Assembly (NCBI RefSeq): GCF_023715105.1
Contig: NZ_JAMBNO010000010.1
Span: forward strand, 1-64,000
From: Hydrogenophaga intermedia
GTDB lineage: Bacteria; Pseudomonadota; Gammaproteobacteria; Burkholderiales; Burkholderiaceae_C
Length of the DNA stretch: 64,000 bases
Direction: 5' to 3'
Shown here in pieces: positions 39,858 through 50,888 of the stretch; position 1 is the first letter of the stretch, and every line of letters starts with the position of its first letter. Both the position numbers and the translations under genes were made by a program. The notes under the pieces are model-generated. The model saw only the letters and a list, made by a program, of their open reading frames with translations, was not told the DNA's origin and searched no databases.

Positions 39858-41057
39858 TCAGGGATGCAGCCGGGGCAACGCCTGGGCCAGGTCGGCGCGG
39901 AGGTCTTCGACATCCTCCAGGCCTGCGGCAAAGCGTACCAGACCCCCTGCGTGAGGCCAACCCAGCGTGCGGATGCCCGGGACGTTGTAGGGTGCGCACA
40001 GGCTGACGGGGCCCGCCCAGCTCCAGCCGAGCCGGAAGCGGCGCAGCCCGTCGCAGAAGGCGTCGATGCGCTCCTGCGGTATCGAGGCGTCGAACGCGGC
40101 ACTGAACAGACAGGCGGCGGCGCTCGCATCGCGCTGCCAGGTGGCGTGCCCGGGCGATCCGGGCAAGGCCGGGTGAAACACGCGCGCCACGCCGGGCTGT
40201 GTCTGCAGCCAGGTGGCCAGTTCACGGGCGGTGGCGTCCTGCTGGTGGTATCGCAATTCGATGGTCTGCAGACCGCGGAGCACGAGTTCGGCGTCGTTGG
40301 CCGAGACACCCAGGCCCAGGCGCATGTGGCACAACAGGACATCGCGATGCAAGGCCTCGTCGCGCGTCACCACCGAGCCCATGAGCACGTCGGCTCCGCC
40401 GCTGGGGTACTTGGTGAGCGCCTGCATGGAGACGTCCACGCCCAGGTCGAAGGCGCTGAAGGCAATGCCCGCGCCCCAGGTGTTGTCCAGCGCGGTCACG
40501 ATCGCGCGATCGCCGCCGGCCCGCGCCCGGTTGGCGGCCTTGACCACCGCCACCAGCGCTGGAACGTCCGGAAACTCCAGCGTGATCGAGCCCGGCGCCT
40601 CGAACCACACGAGGCGCGTGGCCGGCGTGATCTTCGCGGCCAGATCGGCCGGGTTCATCGCGTCGTAGAAGCGGTGCGTGATGCCCCAGGCCGCCAGCTC
40701 ACCGGCCGCAAAAGCCTTGCCGGGGCCGTAGGCGTTGTCGGGAACCAGCAGTTCGTCGCCGCTGCGCAGGAAGGCCATGTCGACCAGCGCCAGCGCCGAC
40801 AGGCCGCTGGGCGCCAGCACGCAGAAGCGCCCGCCCTCCAGCGTGGCGATGCGCTCTTCCAGCGTGAAGGTGGTCGGCGTGCCATGCAGGCCGTAGGTGT
40901 AGCCGCTCTTGTCCTTCCAGTCGTACGTGCGCAGGGCGTGTACGTTCGGAAAAATGACGGTGGAGGCCTTGTGCACGCCCGGCGCGACGGCCTCGAAGCC
41001 CTCCGGGGGCTTGTAAGGGTGATGGATCAGCTGGGTGGAGAGCTTCTCCTTCCCCAT
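39858..41057 (-). CDS. metC: Cystathionine beta-lyase (Cys/Met metabolism PLP enzyme)
   Basis: The 399-residue PLP-dependent enzyme cleaves cystathionine to homocysteine, pyruvate and ammonia in methionine synthesis. The PLP lysine is Lys216 in MQALTKYPSGG; the phosphate-binding block is APSGLSALALVDM (about residues 82-94) and the substrate block is YTYGLHGTPTTFTLEE (about 53-68). MetC and related gamma-family lyases are hard to separate by sequence, so the reaction is probable rather than certain. Its ATG shares one base with the phosphoribosyltransferase stop (TGATG). Confidence 0.85.
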   Translation of the reverse strand: MGKEKLSTQLIHHPYKPPEGFEAVAPGVHKASTVIFPNVHALRTYDWKDKSGYTYGLHGTPTTFTLEERIATLEGGRFCVLAPSGLSALALVDMAFLRSGDELLVPDNAYGPGKAFAAGELAAWGITHRFYDAMNPADLAAKITPATRLVWFEAPGSITLEFPDVPALVAVVKAANRARAGGDRAIVTALDNTWGAGIAFSAFDLGVDVSMQALTKYPSGGADVLMGSVVTRDEALHRDVLLCHMRLGLGVSANDAELVLRGLQTIELRYHQQDATARELATWLQTQPGVARVFHPALPGSPGHATWQRDASAAACLFSAAFDASIPQERIDAFCDGLRRFRLGWSWAGPVSLCAPYNVPGIRTLGWPHAGGLVRFAAGLEDVEDLRADLAQALPRLHP

Positions 41058-41581
41058 CACAGCTTCCACTTTTCCAGCAATTGCGCCGGGCGCAGGCTGT
41101 CGTAGCCCTCGAAAGGCTGATGGATCCAGGGGTTGGTGGGCAGGTATTCCACCGAATAGTCGGGCGTGAAGGTGGACATCGCCTTGGTCCAGATCACCGC
41201 ACTGCGCAGCTCGGTGATGGGCGCGTAGTTGTTCTTGAGCAGGTCGATCACGACCTTGAGCGTGTGACCGGAGTCCGCCAGATCATCGACCAGCAGCACC
41301 TTGCCGGCAATCTCGCCCTTGGGCGTCGTGATGTAGCGCGCGATGTCAAGCTTGCCCTGCACCGTGCCCGCCTCGGCGCGGTACGAGCTGGTGGACATGA
41401 TGGCCAGCGGCTTGTCGAAGATGCGCGAGAGGATGTCGCCCGGGCGCATGCCGCCGCGAGCCAGGCACAGGATGGTGTCGAACTCCCAGCCCGATTGGTA
41501 GACCTTGAGCGCGAGCTTTTCGATCAGGTTGTGGTACTCGTCGTAGGAGACGTAGAGGTGTTTGCCGTCTTCGGTGAGCAT
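41057..41581 (-). CDS. Phosphoribosyltransferase family protein
   Basis: The 174-residue type I phosphoribosyltransferase has the PRPP loop VLLVDDLADSGHT (about residues 95-107), ARGGMRPGD (about 41-49) and a hypoxanthine/xanthine-like core. It probably salvages purine bases, as hypoxanthine- or xanthine-guanine phosphoribosyltransferase. It lies 62 bp after purA and before metC, which fits a purine-related role. The exact base is not resolved. Confidence 0.85.
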   Translation of the reverse strand: MLTEDGKHLYVSYDEYHNLIEKLALKVYQSGWEFDTILCLARGGMRPGDILSRIFDKPLAIMSTSSYRAEAGTVQGKLDIARYITTPKGEIAGKVLLVDDLADSGHTLKVVIDLLKNNYAPITELRSAVIWTKAMSTFTPDYSVEYLPTNPWIHQPFEGYDSLRPAQLLEKWKL

Positions 41582-41643
41582 GCGGACTCCGGGAGGGGAT
41601 TCGGAAAAGTGTGGTCTGACAAGAACGAGCGCCCTACCCGGAA

Positions 41644-43044
<1,401 letters not shown>

Positions 43045-44211
43045 TCAGAGGGTTCTAACGGTCCAGGTGCCCGCGCGGCCGGCATCGGACACCAGCTCAC
43101 GGTCACAGTGGAATTCATCGACCTGGTGGTCGTGGCCCGGCAGGGCGCACACCACGGTCTGGCCCTGCGCGCGCAATGCGGCGATCGCCTCGCGCAGACC
43201 AGGGTCGTTGCCCCAGGGAGCCCGGATGGCAGCGGCCAGCGCGCGCGGCGCGACGGCGGCCACCAGCTCCTTGAGGTCAAGGCTGAAACCCACGGCCGGG
43301 CGCTTGCGGCCGAAGACGGCACCGACCTCGTCATAGCGGCCACCGCGCGCGATGTCGGCCACCGGGCTGCGTGCGTCACGGGCAAACACCGCGAAGCGCA
43401 CGCCGCTGTAGTAGGCATACCCGCGCAGGTCGGACAGGTCGAAGGACAACTGCATGCCCTGCACGTGATCGGCAAGCCATTGCAGCGCATCCAGTGCGGT
43501 GTGCAGCAGCGGTGACGGCGTGAGCGCGCGACGCGCCTCAGCCAGCACGCCCCGGCCGCCGTAGAGCGTTGGCAGGCGAGCCAGGTCGGCGCGGGTGGAC
43601 TCGGGCAGGTCGCGCGACAGGGTACGCAGTTCTGCCGCGTCCTTGGCGGTCAGCGCGGCGTGCAGTCGCGCCACCTGGGCCGCCGGCAACCGCAGGGGAT
43701 CGAGCACGGCATCGATGACGCGAACATCGGCCAGATCCAGTTGCAGGTCGCGCAAGCCCGCGGCATGCAAGCAGGCCTGCGCCAGCTCGACGGCCTCGAG
43801 ATCGGCCTCAAGGCCCGCGTGGCCATAGATTTCGGCTCCGAACTGAAGTGGCTCGCGCGTGGCCGCGGGACGATCGGCCCGCGTGTGCACCACCGGCCCG
43901 CAGTAGCAAAGGCGGGCCACGCCCCGGCGGTTGAGCAGGTGGGCGTCGATGCGGGCGACTTGCGGCGTGCTGTCGGCGCGCAGACCAAGCGTGCGCCCGC
44001 TGAGCTGGTCGACGAGCTTGAAGGTCTGCAGGTCCAGCGATTCGCCGGTGCCGGTAAGCAGCGACTCCAGATGCTCCACCAACGGCGGCATCACGAGCTC
44101 GTAGCCGTACGAGCGCGCGGTGTCGAGCAGGCTTCGGCGGAGTTCCTCGATGTGCCGGGCCTCGGAGGGCAGGACATCGGCGATGTGATCCGGGAGGACC
44201 CAGGCGGACAT
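43045..44211 (-). CDS. hisZ: ATP phosphoribosyltransferase regulatory subunit
   Basis: The 388-residue HisRS-like protein lacks aminoacylation activity and forms a complex with the short HisG to allow ATP-PRPP condensation and histidine feedback. It shows class II synthetase blocks [15 protein letters not shown] and [17 protein letters not shown] residues ([18 protein letters not shown], about 63-80). A regulatory subunit implies a short HisG elsewhere. It starts at [16 protein letters not shown] -10 TAGAAT lies 30 nt upstream. Confidence 0.93.
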   Translation of the reverse strand: MSAWVLPDHIADVLPSEARHIEELRRSLLDTARSYGYELVMPPLVEHLESLLTGTGESLDLQTFKLVDQLSGRTLGLRADSTPQVARIDAHLLNRRGVARLCYCGPVVHTRADRPAATREPLQFGAEIYGHAGLEADLEAVELAQACLHAAGLRDLQLDLADVRVIDAVLDPLRLPAAQVARLHAALTAKDAAELRTLSRDLPESTRADLARLPTLYGGRGVLAEARRALTPSPLLHTALDALQWLADHVQGMQLSFDLSDLRGYAYYSGVRFAVFARDARSPVADIARGGRYDEVGAVFGRKRPAVGFSLDLKELVAAVAPRALAAAIRAPWGNDPGLREAIAALRAQGQTVVCALPGHDHQVDEFHCDRELVSDAGRAGTWTVRTL

Positions 44212-44240
44212 GGCGTTTATGGGACGCTGTTAAAAACGCG

Positions 44241-44246
44241 ATTCTA
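44241..44246 (-). promoter_or_regulatory. Candidate -10 of the hisZ-purA operon
   Basis: On the minus strand TAGAAT (five of six matches) lies 29 nt before the hisZ ATG, within CGGTAGAATCGCG. The same GTAGAATCG string precedes ndk at 57629-57634. A matching -35 could not be fixed because the hairpin at 44249-44267 lies there. Confidence 0.45.
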
Positions 44247-44248
44247 CC

Positions 44249-44267
44249 GGGCAGGTCTGGCCTGCCC
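44249..44267 (-). terminator. Hairpin downstream of the hfl operon
   Basis: GGGCAGG and CCTGCCC pair perfectly around a TCTGG loop, 30 bp after the DUF2065 stop and before the hisZ -10. It could end the hfl transcript. No T run follows, so the activity is uncertain. Confidence 0.38.
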
Positions 44268-44296
44268 TGGCAGCACACGCGGCTGCGGGCGCACCT

Positions 44297-44482
44297 TCAG
44301 CCGAACAACAGGACGATGAGCCCGCCCACGGCAACGCTGATCAGGCCGAAGAAGCGGATCTGCCCGTCGCGCAGCGAGAGCATCTGGCTGAACACGCGCC
44401 GCCAGCCGCCGGGCGAGAGCAGCGGCAACAGGCCCTCGAACACCAGCACCAGGCCCAGCGCGAGCCACCAGGCGTCGCTCAT
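44297..44482 (-). CDS. DUF2065 small membrane protein (YjeT-like)
   Basis: The 61-residue protein has two hydrophobic helices (about residues 4-23 and 43-60) around SPGGWRRVFSQMLSLRDGQIRFFG, typical of DUF2065. It is the usual neighbour of hflC in betaproteobacteria, where it is annotated YjeT; its function is unknown. It lies 31 bp after hflC and ends the hfl operon. Confidence 0.88.
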   Translation of the reverse strand: MSDAWWLALGLVLVFEGLLPLLSPGGWRRVFSQMLSLRDGQIRFFGLISVAVGGLIVLLFG

Positions 44483-44513
44483 GTCCGCCGTCGCCCGGGC
44501 CAGACGCTGGCCA

Positions 44514-45407
44514 TCAACGCGGCGCGCCGACGTTGCTGCTGCGCAGGCTGCCGAAGAAGTCGGTGGACGGGTCGACCAGCATCACGTCGCCCTTGCCCGC
44601 GAAGCTGGACTTGTAGGCCTCAAGCTGACGGTAAAACCGCGCGAACGCAGGGTCACGGCCAAAGGCGTCGGAGAACGCAGCCGCGGCCAGGGCATCGCCC
44701 TCACCCTTGATGCGCTGTGCGTCGCGATAGGCCTCGGCCACGATCACCTCGCGCTGGCGGTCGGCGTCGGCGCGAATGGCCTCCCCCTCGGCAAAGCCCG
44801 TGGAACGCAGTTCGTTGGCGACACGCTTGCGCTCGGCCTCCATGCGCTGGTAGACCGAGGTCACGATGGACTCGGCGTAGTCGACGCGGTTGATGCGCAC
44901 ATCCACCACCTCCATGCCCCAGGGCTGGTTGGCGCCCTGGATGGCAGCAGCCACCTGGGTCTGCACGTCGCGCATGAGATCGTCACGGCGCGCCGAGAGC
45001 AGTTCGCGCAAGGTACGCTTGTTCACCTCCTGCTGGAACGAGTTGCGCACGACGCGGTTGAGCTGCAGGGCACCGGCGCGCTCGTTGGTGCCGACGTTGC
45101 GGATGTAGGCCTGCGGGTCGCTGATGCGCCAGCGCACGTACCAGTCGATCACCACGCGCTGCTTCTCGGCCGTCAGCGTGGGTTCGGTGTCCTGGCTTTC
45201 CAGCGTGAGCAGGCGCTTGTCGATGTAGGACACGTTCTGGAACGGCGGCGGGAGCTTGAAGTTCAGGCCCGGCTCGGTGACGACCTGCTTGATCTGGCCG
45301 AGCTGGTAGACCACGCCGAACTGGCGCTGGTCGACGACGAACAACATGGAACTGGCGATGGCCAGAACCACGATGAGCGAGGTGATGACGAATCCGATCT
45401 TGTTCAT
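44514..45407 (-). CDS. hflC: HflC, modulator of FtsH protease
   Basis: The 297-residue SPFH/prohibitin-domain protein forms the HflKC membrane cage that regulates access of substrates to FtsH. The N-terminal signal-anchor helix (about residues 5-24) is followed by the SPFH domain starting DQRQFGVVYQLGQIKQVV. It is 18 bp after hflK on the same strand. The C-terminal segment with RFYRQLEAYKSSF is normal for HflC. Confidence 0.94.
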   Translation of the reverse strand: MNKIGFVITSLIVVLAIASSMLFVVDQRQFGVVYQLGQIKQVVTEPGLNFKLPPPFQNVSYIDKRLLTLESQDTEPTLTAEKQRVVIDWYVRWRISDPQAYIRNVGTNERAGALQLNRVVRNSFQQEVNKRTLRELLSARRDDLMRDVQTQVAAAIQGANQPWGMEVVDVRINRVDYAESIVTSVYQRMEAERKRVANELRSTGFAEGEAIRADADRQREVIVAEAYRDAQRIKGEGDALAAAAFSDAFGRDPAFARFYRQLEAYKSSFAGKGDVMLVDPSTDFFGSLRSSNVGAPR

Positions 45408-45425
45408 GTGCTTGTCCTCCCGTGC

Positions 45426-46784
45426 TCAACGGCTTTCGCGATCGCGCGAACGTGCCGAGTCGGGCGCTCGCTCCAGGGGGCTGGAGACGGGCGCGGGCGT
45501 GCCGGGCATGGTGGTGGACGACGCCGGGGCGGTGGTCGATGCGCCGGCGGCCTGCATCAGCTTGTCCAGGGGCAGGTACAGCAGGTTGGAGCCGCTGTTG
45601 CGCGTGTCCACCAGCACCTTGGTGACGTTGCTGTAGATCTGCTGCATGGCCTCGGTGTGCAGGCGCTCGCGCGTGACCTGGGGCGCCTTCTGGTACTCGG
45701 CCAGGACCGAGCGGAACCGCTGCGCATCACCCTGCGCCTGCGCCACGATGCGGGCCTTGTAACCCTCGGCCTCCTCGGTCAGGCGGGAGGCGGTACCGCG
45801 CGCACGCGGGACCACGTCGTTACGATAGGCCTCGGCGTCGTTCTTGGCGCGCTCACGCTCCTGGCCGGCGCGCAGCACGTCGTCGAACGCGGCCTGGACC
45901 TGCTCGGGCGGGCGAACGCCGCCTTGCTGCAGGTTCACCGCCACCACCTCGATGCCGACCTTGTAGCGGTCGAGGATGGTCTGCATGAGCGTGCGCACGC
46001 GCGGTGCGATCTGGTCGCGTTCCTCGGCAAGCACGGCGTCCATGCGCATCTTGCCCACCACCTCGCGCACCGCCGTCTCGGCGGCCTTGAGCACGGACAG
46101 GTCTGGATCGCGGCTCTCGAAGAGGAACGCACGGGCATCGCTCAGGCGGTACTGCACCACGAACTTGATGTCGACGATGTTCTCGTCCTCGGTGAGCATG
46201 GAGGACTCGCGCAGGCCGGTCGCGGGCACCACGTTGTCGCGGCCCACGTCGACCGAGCGCAGCTGCGTCACGAACACCGTTTCGTGGCGCTGGATCGGGT
46301 ACGGCAGGCGCCAGTTGAAGCCGGCGCCCACGGTGCTGTGGTAGCGGCCGAATTGCGTGACGACCGCCTGCTGGCCCTCCTGCACGATGAAAAAGCCCGT
46401 GCCGAGCCAGATCAGCAGCGCCACACCGACGATGAGGCCGGCGCCGACACCGGCGGCCTTGGGGTTGGGCGTGAAGCCACCGCCGCCACCGCCATTGCCG
46501 CCCGCACCGCCGCCCTGCCCGCTGCCACCGCCCCCGCGGCGATTGCCCAGCAGACCGCCGAGCTTGCGGTTGAAGTCGCGCCAGAGTTCGTCGAGGTCGG
46601 GCGGGCCCTGGTTGGGGCCCTGGCCGCGCGGGCGCTGCCCGCCGCGCGCGTCCTCGTCATTGCGGCCGTCCTGCCCGCCCTCGTCGCGGCCCCAGCGGGG
46701 GTCGTTGAGATTGAACATGCCGCGCCAGCGGCGCCAGCCACGTTTGGGCTGGCCGGTGTGCGGGTGGGTGGGGGTCACATCCAT
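45426..46784 (-). CDS. hflK: HflK, modulator of FtsH protease
   Basis: The 452-residue partner of HflC has a Gly-rich and charged cytoplasmic N-terminus (residues 1-108, including a run GNRRGGGGSGQGGGAGG near 81-97), one membrane helix (about 112-133) and the SPFH domain starting QEGQQAVVTQFGRYHSTV. ATG 46784 was chosen because an AGGAAA site lies 12 nt upstream; an ATG 11 codons earlier is possible. It lies downstream of hflX. Confidence 0.9.
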   Translation of the reverse strand: MDVTPTHPHTGQPKRGWRRWRGMFNLNDPRWGRDEGGQDGRNDEDARGGQRPRGQGPNQGPPDLDELWRDFNRKLGGLLGNRRGGGGSGQGGGAGGNGGGGGGFTPNPKAAGVGAGLIVGVALLIWLGTGFFIVQEGQQAVVTQFGRYHSTVGAGFNWRLPYPIQRHETVFVTQLRSVDVGRDNVVPATGLRESSMLTEDENIVDIKFVVQYRLSDARAFLFESRDPDLSVLKAAETAVREVVGKMRMDAVLAEERDQIAPRVRTLMQTILDRYKVGIEVVAVNLQQGGVRPPEQVQAAFDDVLRAGQERERAKNDAEAYRNDVVPRARGTASRLTEEAEGYKARIVAQAQGDAQRFRSVLAEYQKAPQVTRERLHTEAMQQIYSNVTKVLVDTRNSGSNLLYLPLDKLMQAAGASTTAPASSTTMPGTPAPVSSPLERAPDSARSRDRESR

Positions 46785-46831
46785 GCTGTGAGAGTTTCCT
46801 GTGTGCAACGGTGTCATGCCATTGTGCCGAA

Positions 46832-48019
46832 TCAGGCCGGGGGGTTCCCGGATTCAAGTGCTTCCTGGGGGTCTTGTGTCGCGGCGCCCGCACTGCGGCG
46901 TGCCACCTCGGCCGCCAGCCAGGCCCGCAATTCGGGCAGGCCGGTGCCCTCGTGCGCGCTGACGAACAGGCGTGGCAGCGCGCGACCGCCCACCTCGATC
47001 GTGTCGAGCCGCTGGTGCGGCATGCGCGCAGGATCGAGGGCGTCGACCTTGTTGAAGACGAGCAACTGGGGGACGTCGGCCGCGCCGATCTCGCCCAGCA
47101 CGCGCTCCACGGCGGCAATCTGTTCGGGATGGTCGGGGTTGGAGGCGTCGACCACGTGCAGCAGCAGGTCAGCCTCGGCGGCCTCCTGCAGCGTGGCGGC
47201 AAAGGCTTCCACCAGGCCGTGCGGGAGGTCGCGGATGAACCCCACGGTGTCCGACAGCGACACGGTACGGCCGGCCTCACCAAGGTAGAGCTGGCGCGTG
47301 GTGGTGTCCAGGGTGGCGAACAATTGATCCGCCGCGTAGCTGCGGGCCTTCACCAGGGCATTGAAGAGCGAGCTCTTGCCGGCGTTGGTGTATCCCACCA
47401 GCGAAATGGTGAAGGCGTCGCGCCGTTCGCGCTGGCGGCGCTGGGTGGCGCGCTGCTTCTTGACCTTCTCCAGCCGTTCCTTGGTGCGCTTGATGGCCTC
47501 GGCGATCATGCGGCGGTCGAGCTCGATCTGGGTTTCCCCGGGGCCGCCGCGCATGCCGATGCCGCCGCTCTGGCGTTCCAGGTGCGACCAGCGCCGCACC
47601 AGGCGGGTGGAGAGGTACTGCAGTCGCGCCAGCTCGACCTGCAGCTTGCCCTCGTGGCTGCGCGCGCGCTGCGCGAAGATTTCGAGGATGAGCAGCGTTC
47701 GGTCGTTGACCGGCAGGCCCAGGTGGCGCTCCAGGTTGCGCTGTTGCGCGGGGCTCAGCGACTGGTCAAACAGCACCTCGGTGGCGCCGGTGGACTGCGC
47801 GAGCATCTTGATTTCATCGGCCTTGCCGGAACCCACGAACAGCGCCGGGTCGGGCGCGCGGCGCTTGCAGGCCACCCGATCAGCCACGCGGTAGCCTGCG
47901 GTCTCGGCCAACAGGCCGAGCTCGAGCAGTTCGCCGTCGAAATGCGGCGTGCCGAAGTCCACGCCGACGAGGATGACGGCGGGCGTGTTGGCAGAAGCGG
48001 AGCGGGGCTCGGAGGTCAA
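46832..48019 (-). CDS. hflX: GTPase HflX
   Basis: The 395-residue ribosome-associated GTPase rescues or splits stalled ribosomes. The N-terminal HflX domain (about residues 14-200) includes the Gly-rich block RRWSHLERQSGGIGMRGGPGETQ, in part. The G domain has G1 GYTNAGKS (209-216), G3 LSDTVGFI and G4 NKVD. It lies between hfq and hflK, the usual betaproteobacterial order. Confidence 0.95.
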   Translation of the reverse strand: MTSEPRSASANTPAVILVGVDFGTPHFDGELLELGLLAETAGYRVADRVACKRRAPDPALFVGSGKADEIKMLAQSTGATEVLFDQSLSPAQQRNLERHLGLPVNDRTLLILEIFAQRARSHEGKLQVELARLQYLSTRLVRRWSHLERQSGGIGMRGGPGETQIELDRRMIAEAIKRTKERLEKVKKQRATQRRQRERRDAFTISLVGYTNAGKSSLFNALVKARSYAADQLFATLDTTTRQLYLGEAGRTVSLSDTVGFIRDLPHGLVEAFAATLQEAAEADLLLHVVDASNPDHPEQIAAVERVLGEIGAADVPQLLVFNKVDALDPARMPHQRLDTIEVGGRALPRLFVSAHEGTGLPELRAWLAAEVARRSAGAATQDPQEALESGNPPA

Positions 48020-48094
48020 ATCAGAGGGGCAACGCGCCCTGCGTTGCCCACCCGGCCCGCAATGGCAGGCCTGGGGCGTATGCGCGGGCGGCGC

Positions 48095-48343
48095 TCAGGG
48101 GTTGGGTTCTTCGGAGGCGGTGGCCGAGAACTGGATCGGACGACCCGGCACGATGGTGGAGATGGCGTGCTTGTAGACCATCTGGGTGACCGTGTTGCGC
48201 AGCAGGACGACGTACTGGTCGAAAGACTCGATCTGGCCCTGCAGCTTGATGCCGTTGACCAGATAAATCGACACCGGCACATGCTCCCGGCGCAGCTGGT
48301 TCAGGAAAGGGTCTTGCAAAAGCTGACCTTTGTTGTTGCTCAC
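48095..48343 (-). CDS. hfq: RNA chaperone Hfq
   Basis: The 82-residue Sm-like protein forms hexamers that match small RNAs with mRNAs. The Sm1 motif [21 protein letters not shown] and the Sm2 motif [10 protein letters not shown] are intact. The start is a GTG (48341-48343), with GGAG 6 nt before it; no suitable ATG exists. A perfect stem ACGTT-N4-AACGT lies at 48361-48374, just upstream, and may form part of its leader. Confidence 0.96.
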   Translation of the reverse strand: MSNNKGQLLQDPFLNQLRREHVPVSIYLVNGIKLQGQIESFDQYVVLLRNTVTQMVYKHAISTIVPGRPIQFSATASEEPNP

Positions 48344-48415
48344 GATATGCTCCGTGTTCGACGTTTCGGAACGTGGAACATACCACAGGGGCATTCCCAC
48401 CGCCGTGTGGGGAAA

Positions 48416-49756
48416 TCAGCTGTCCTTGAACGGGTTGTCGGCGGTGCGGTACTCGATGCGCAGCGGGGTCCCGACCAGGTCGAAGGCCTTGCGAAAACGC
48501 CCTTCCAGGAAGCGCGTGTAGGCATCGGGCACGCGGTCCAGCGCATTGCCGTGGATCACGATCACCGGCGGGTTCATGCCGCCCTGGTGGGCATAGCGCA
48601 TCTTGGGCCGTCCGCCGCCGCTGCGCGGCGGCGCCTGGAACGCCACCGACTCGGCCAGCAGGCGCGTGAGCAGGGGCGTGGACATCTTGCGCATGGCCGA
48701 GGCGTGCGCCTGACCGATGGACTTCCACACCGGGGCCAGGCCCTGGCGCTTGCGCGCCGAGATCAGGTGCAGCGAGGCAAACTTCAGGAACGCCAGCCGG
48801 GTCTCGATCTGGCGCTCGACCTGCTCGCGCTGGTAGGCATCCACCGCGTCCCATTTGTTGATCGCCAGCACCACAGCGCGCCCGCTCTCAAGGATGTAGC
48901 CCGCGATGTGGGCATCCTGGTCGGTCACACCCTGCGTGGCATCGAGCAGCAGCAGCACCACGTGCGCGCCTTCGATGGCCTGGAGTGTCTTGACCACCGA
49001 GAACTTCTCGATCGCCTCGAACACCTTGCCCTTGCGGCGCAGGCCGGCGGTGTCGATGAGTTCGAATTTCTGCCCGTTGCGCTCGAACGGCACGCGGATC
49101 GCATCGCGCGTGGTGCCGGGCATGTCGAAGGCCACCAGGCGTTCCTCGCCCAGCCAGGCGTTGATGAGGGTCGACTTGCCGACGTTGGGCCGGCCAGCCA
49201 CGGCCAGGCGGATCACGCCACTCTCGGCTTCGGGTTCTTCCTCGTCTTCGGGCGGCAGGCCCGGGATGCGCTCGAGCGCGGCCTCCAGCATGGAGCGCAC
49301 GCCCTGGCCGTGCGCCGCCGAGACCGGCAGCACTTCGCCCAGGCCGAGTTCGAAGAACTCCACCAACTGCGCGCCCGCGGTCATGCCCTCGGCCTTGTTC
49401 GCCACCAGCAGGCAGGGTTTGCCGAGGCGGCGCAGGTAGTTGGCGATGTCGTGGTCCTGCGCGCTCAGGCCAGCACGGGCGTCCACCACGAAGATGACGA
49501 CGTCGCTCTCGGCCACGGCCTGGCGCGTCTGTTTGGCCATCTCGCGGTAGATGCTGCCCTCACCTGCGTCGGGCTCGAAACCCCCGGTGTCGATGACGAT
49601 GTATTCGCGCTTGCCGATGCGGCCATTGCCGTAGTGGCGGTCGCGCGTGAGGCCGGCGAAGTCGGCCACGATGGCGTCTCGCGTGCCCGTGAGGCGGTTG
49701 AAGAGCGTGGATTTGCCGACGTTGGGACGACCGACGAGGGCGATGACGGGTTTCAA
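48416..49756 (-). CDS. der: Ribosome-biogenesis GTPase Der (EngA)
   Basis: The 446-residue protein has two tandem G domains, the first with GRPNVGKS (residues 9-16) and the second with [15 protein letters not shown] near residue 185, and a C-terminal KH-like domain. It acts in 50S subunit assembly. The start was placed at TTG 49756, giving [17 protein letters not shown], the family N-terminus; an ATG 10 codons earlier would overlap bamB by 20 bp. The TTG lies 10 bp after the bamB stop. Confidence 0.93.
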   Translation of the reverse strand: MKPVIALVGRPNVGKSTLFNRLTGTRDAIVADFAGLTRDRHYGNGRIGKREYIVIDTGGFEPDAGEGSIYREMAKQTRQAVAESDVVIFVVDARAGLSAQDHDIANYLRRLGKPCLLVANKAEGMTAGAQLVEFFELGLGEVLPVSAAHGQGVRSMLEAALERIPGLPPEDEEEPEAESGVIRLAVAGRPNVGKSTLINAWLGEERLVAFDMPGTTRDAIRVPFERNGQKFELIDTAGLRRKGKVFEAIEKFSVVKTLQAIEGAHVVLLLLDATQGVTDQDAHIAGYILESGRAVVLAINKWDAVDAYQREQVERQIETRLAFLKFASLHLISARKRQGLAPVWKSIGQAHASAMRKMSTPLLTRLLAESVAFQAPPRSGGGRPKMRYAHQGGMNPPVIVIHGNALDRVPDAYTRFLEGRFRKAFDLVGTPLRIEYRTADNPFKDS

Positions 49757-49766
49757 GCGGGCACTT

Positions 49767-50888
49767 TCACTGCGGACGCCAGGCATAGAGGTTGCCGCGG
49801 CTGGTCATGGCCACGAGCGCGTCCCCGGCAAGCACCAGGGGCGAGACGATGGGCGAGCCGTCGGTGGTCAGGCGCGCCATCTCGCTGCCGTCCTCGCGCG
49901 AGAGCAGGTGCACCAGGCCATTGCCGTCGGGCACGGCGAACACACGGCCCAGGGCCAGCGGTGCGCCCAGCGGGTGGTGCTTGAGGCGCTCGCTGCGCCA
50001 CGCGGGTTCGCCGCTGTCGCGGCGCCACGCCACCAGCGTGCCATCGCTCTCGGTGCCGAACACGAGGCGGTCGTCGCCGTGCACGCCGCTGGTACCGTTG
50101 GCCGGACGCGTCCACACCGGCTGGCCGCGTTGCGTGTCCACGCAGCCCACCGCGGCACCGTAGGCGCGCACGCAGACGGTGCCACCAATTCGGCTCACCG
50201 GCGCAACGATGTCGACCAGGCGCTCCACCTCGTTGGTGCCGCGCGCGCTGGCCACCGGTACCTCCCAGCGAACAGCGCCGTTGTCGGGGTTGAAGCCCAC
50301 CAGGCGGCCGGAGACCCCGGCCACCAGCGTGTCGCCCACGGCCGCCAGCGCTGCCGGGCGGCTGAGCACCAGCGGGTCGGCGGTTCGCGTCTGTGACCAC
50401 AGGCGCGCACCGTTGGCAGCGTCGTAGGCCACCACGCTGCGGTCGGCCGTGAAGACGAAGACGCGCCCGCCAGCCACCAACGGCGGCGTGAACGAGCGCG
50501 CACCCAGGCGCACGCGCCAGCGCTCCTTGCCGTCGGCCAGGGCCAGCAGCAGGTTGTCGGCCGTGATGACGGCCGCGGTCTCGCCGTCGCTGCCGACACC
50601 GGCCGACAACGGGGTGCGCAGGTCGACGCGCCAGACATCGGCGCCGCTCGTGCGGTCGAACGCGGCCACGACACCGGCAGCGCTGGCCGCCACCACGCGG
50701 CCGCCAGCGACCGCCGGCACGAAACCGACGCCTGCCTCACCCACGTTGGCGCTCCAGATCAGGCGGGTGCCGATCAGGGCACTGGCGGGCCCGAGCGGGG
50801 TCGGTTGCGGGCGCGTCGGGCCCGAGGAACAGGCCGCCAGCACGGCGCTGGCGAGCAACAGGGCCAAGGCGACACGACGACGGCTCAT
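49767..50888 (-). CDS. bamB: Outer membrane assembly lipoprotein BamB
   Basis: The 373-residue lipoprotein of the BAM complex helps insert outer membrane proteins. The signal ends with lipobox VLAAC (Cys20). The remainder is an eight-bladed PQQ-type propeller, seen as repeated WxxDxxxGxxxW strings such as [13 protein letters not shown] and [13 protein letters not shown]. It overlaps yfgM at the 5' end (ATGA) and precedes der. Confidence 0.94.
   Translation of the reverse strand: MSRRRVALALLLASAVLAACSSGPTRPQPTPLGPASALIGTRLIWSANVGEAGVGFVPAVAGGRVVAASAAGVVAAFDRTSGADVWRVDLRTPLSAGVGSDGETAAVITADNLLLALADGKERWRVRLGARSFTPPLVAGGRVFVFTADRSVVAYDAANGARLWSQTRTADPLVLSRPAALAAVGDTLVAGVSGRLVGFNPDNGAVRWEVPVASARGTNEVERLVDIVAPVSRIGGTVCVRAYGAAVGCVDTQRGQPVWTRPANGTSGVHGDDRLVFGTESDGTLVAWRRDSGEPAWRSERLKHHPLGAPLALGRVFAVPDGNGLVHLLSREDGSEMARLTTDGSPIVSPLVLAGDALVAMTSRGNLYAWRPQ

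Noticed and set aside
39858..41057. Transsulfuration operon around metC
   Set aside because: No other sulfur gene is adjacent; the neighbours are a purine phosphoribosyltransferase and a small unknown protein.
46480..46560. Repeat array of GCC-type triplets in hflK
   Set aside because: It encodes the normal Gly-rich N-terminal region of HflK and is not a CRISPR or a mobile repeat.
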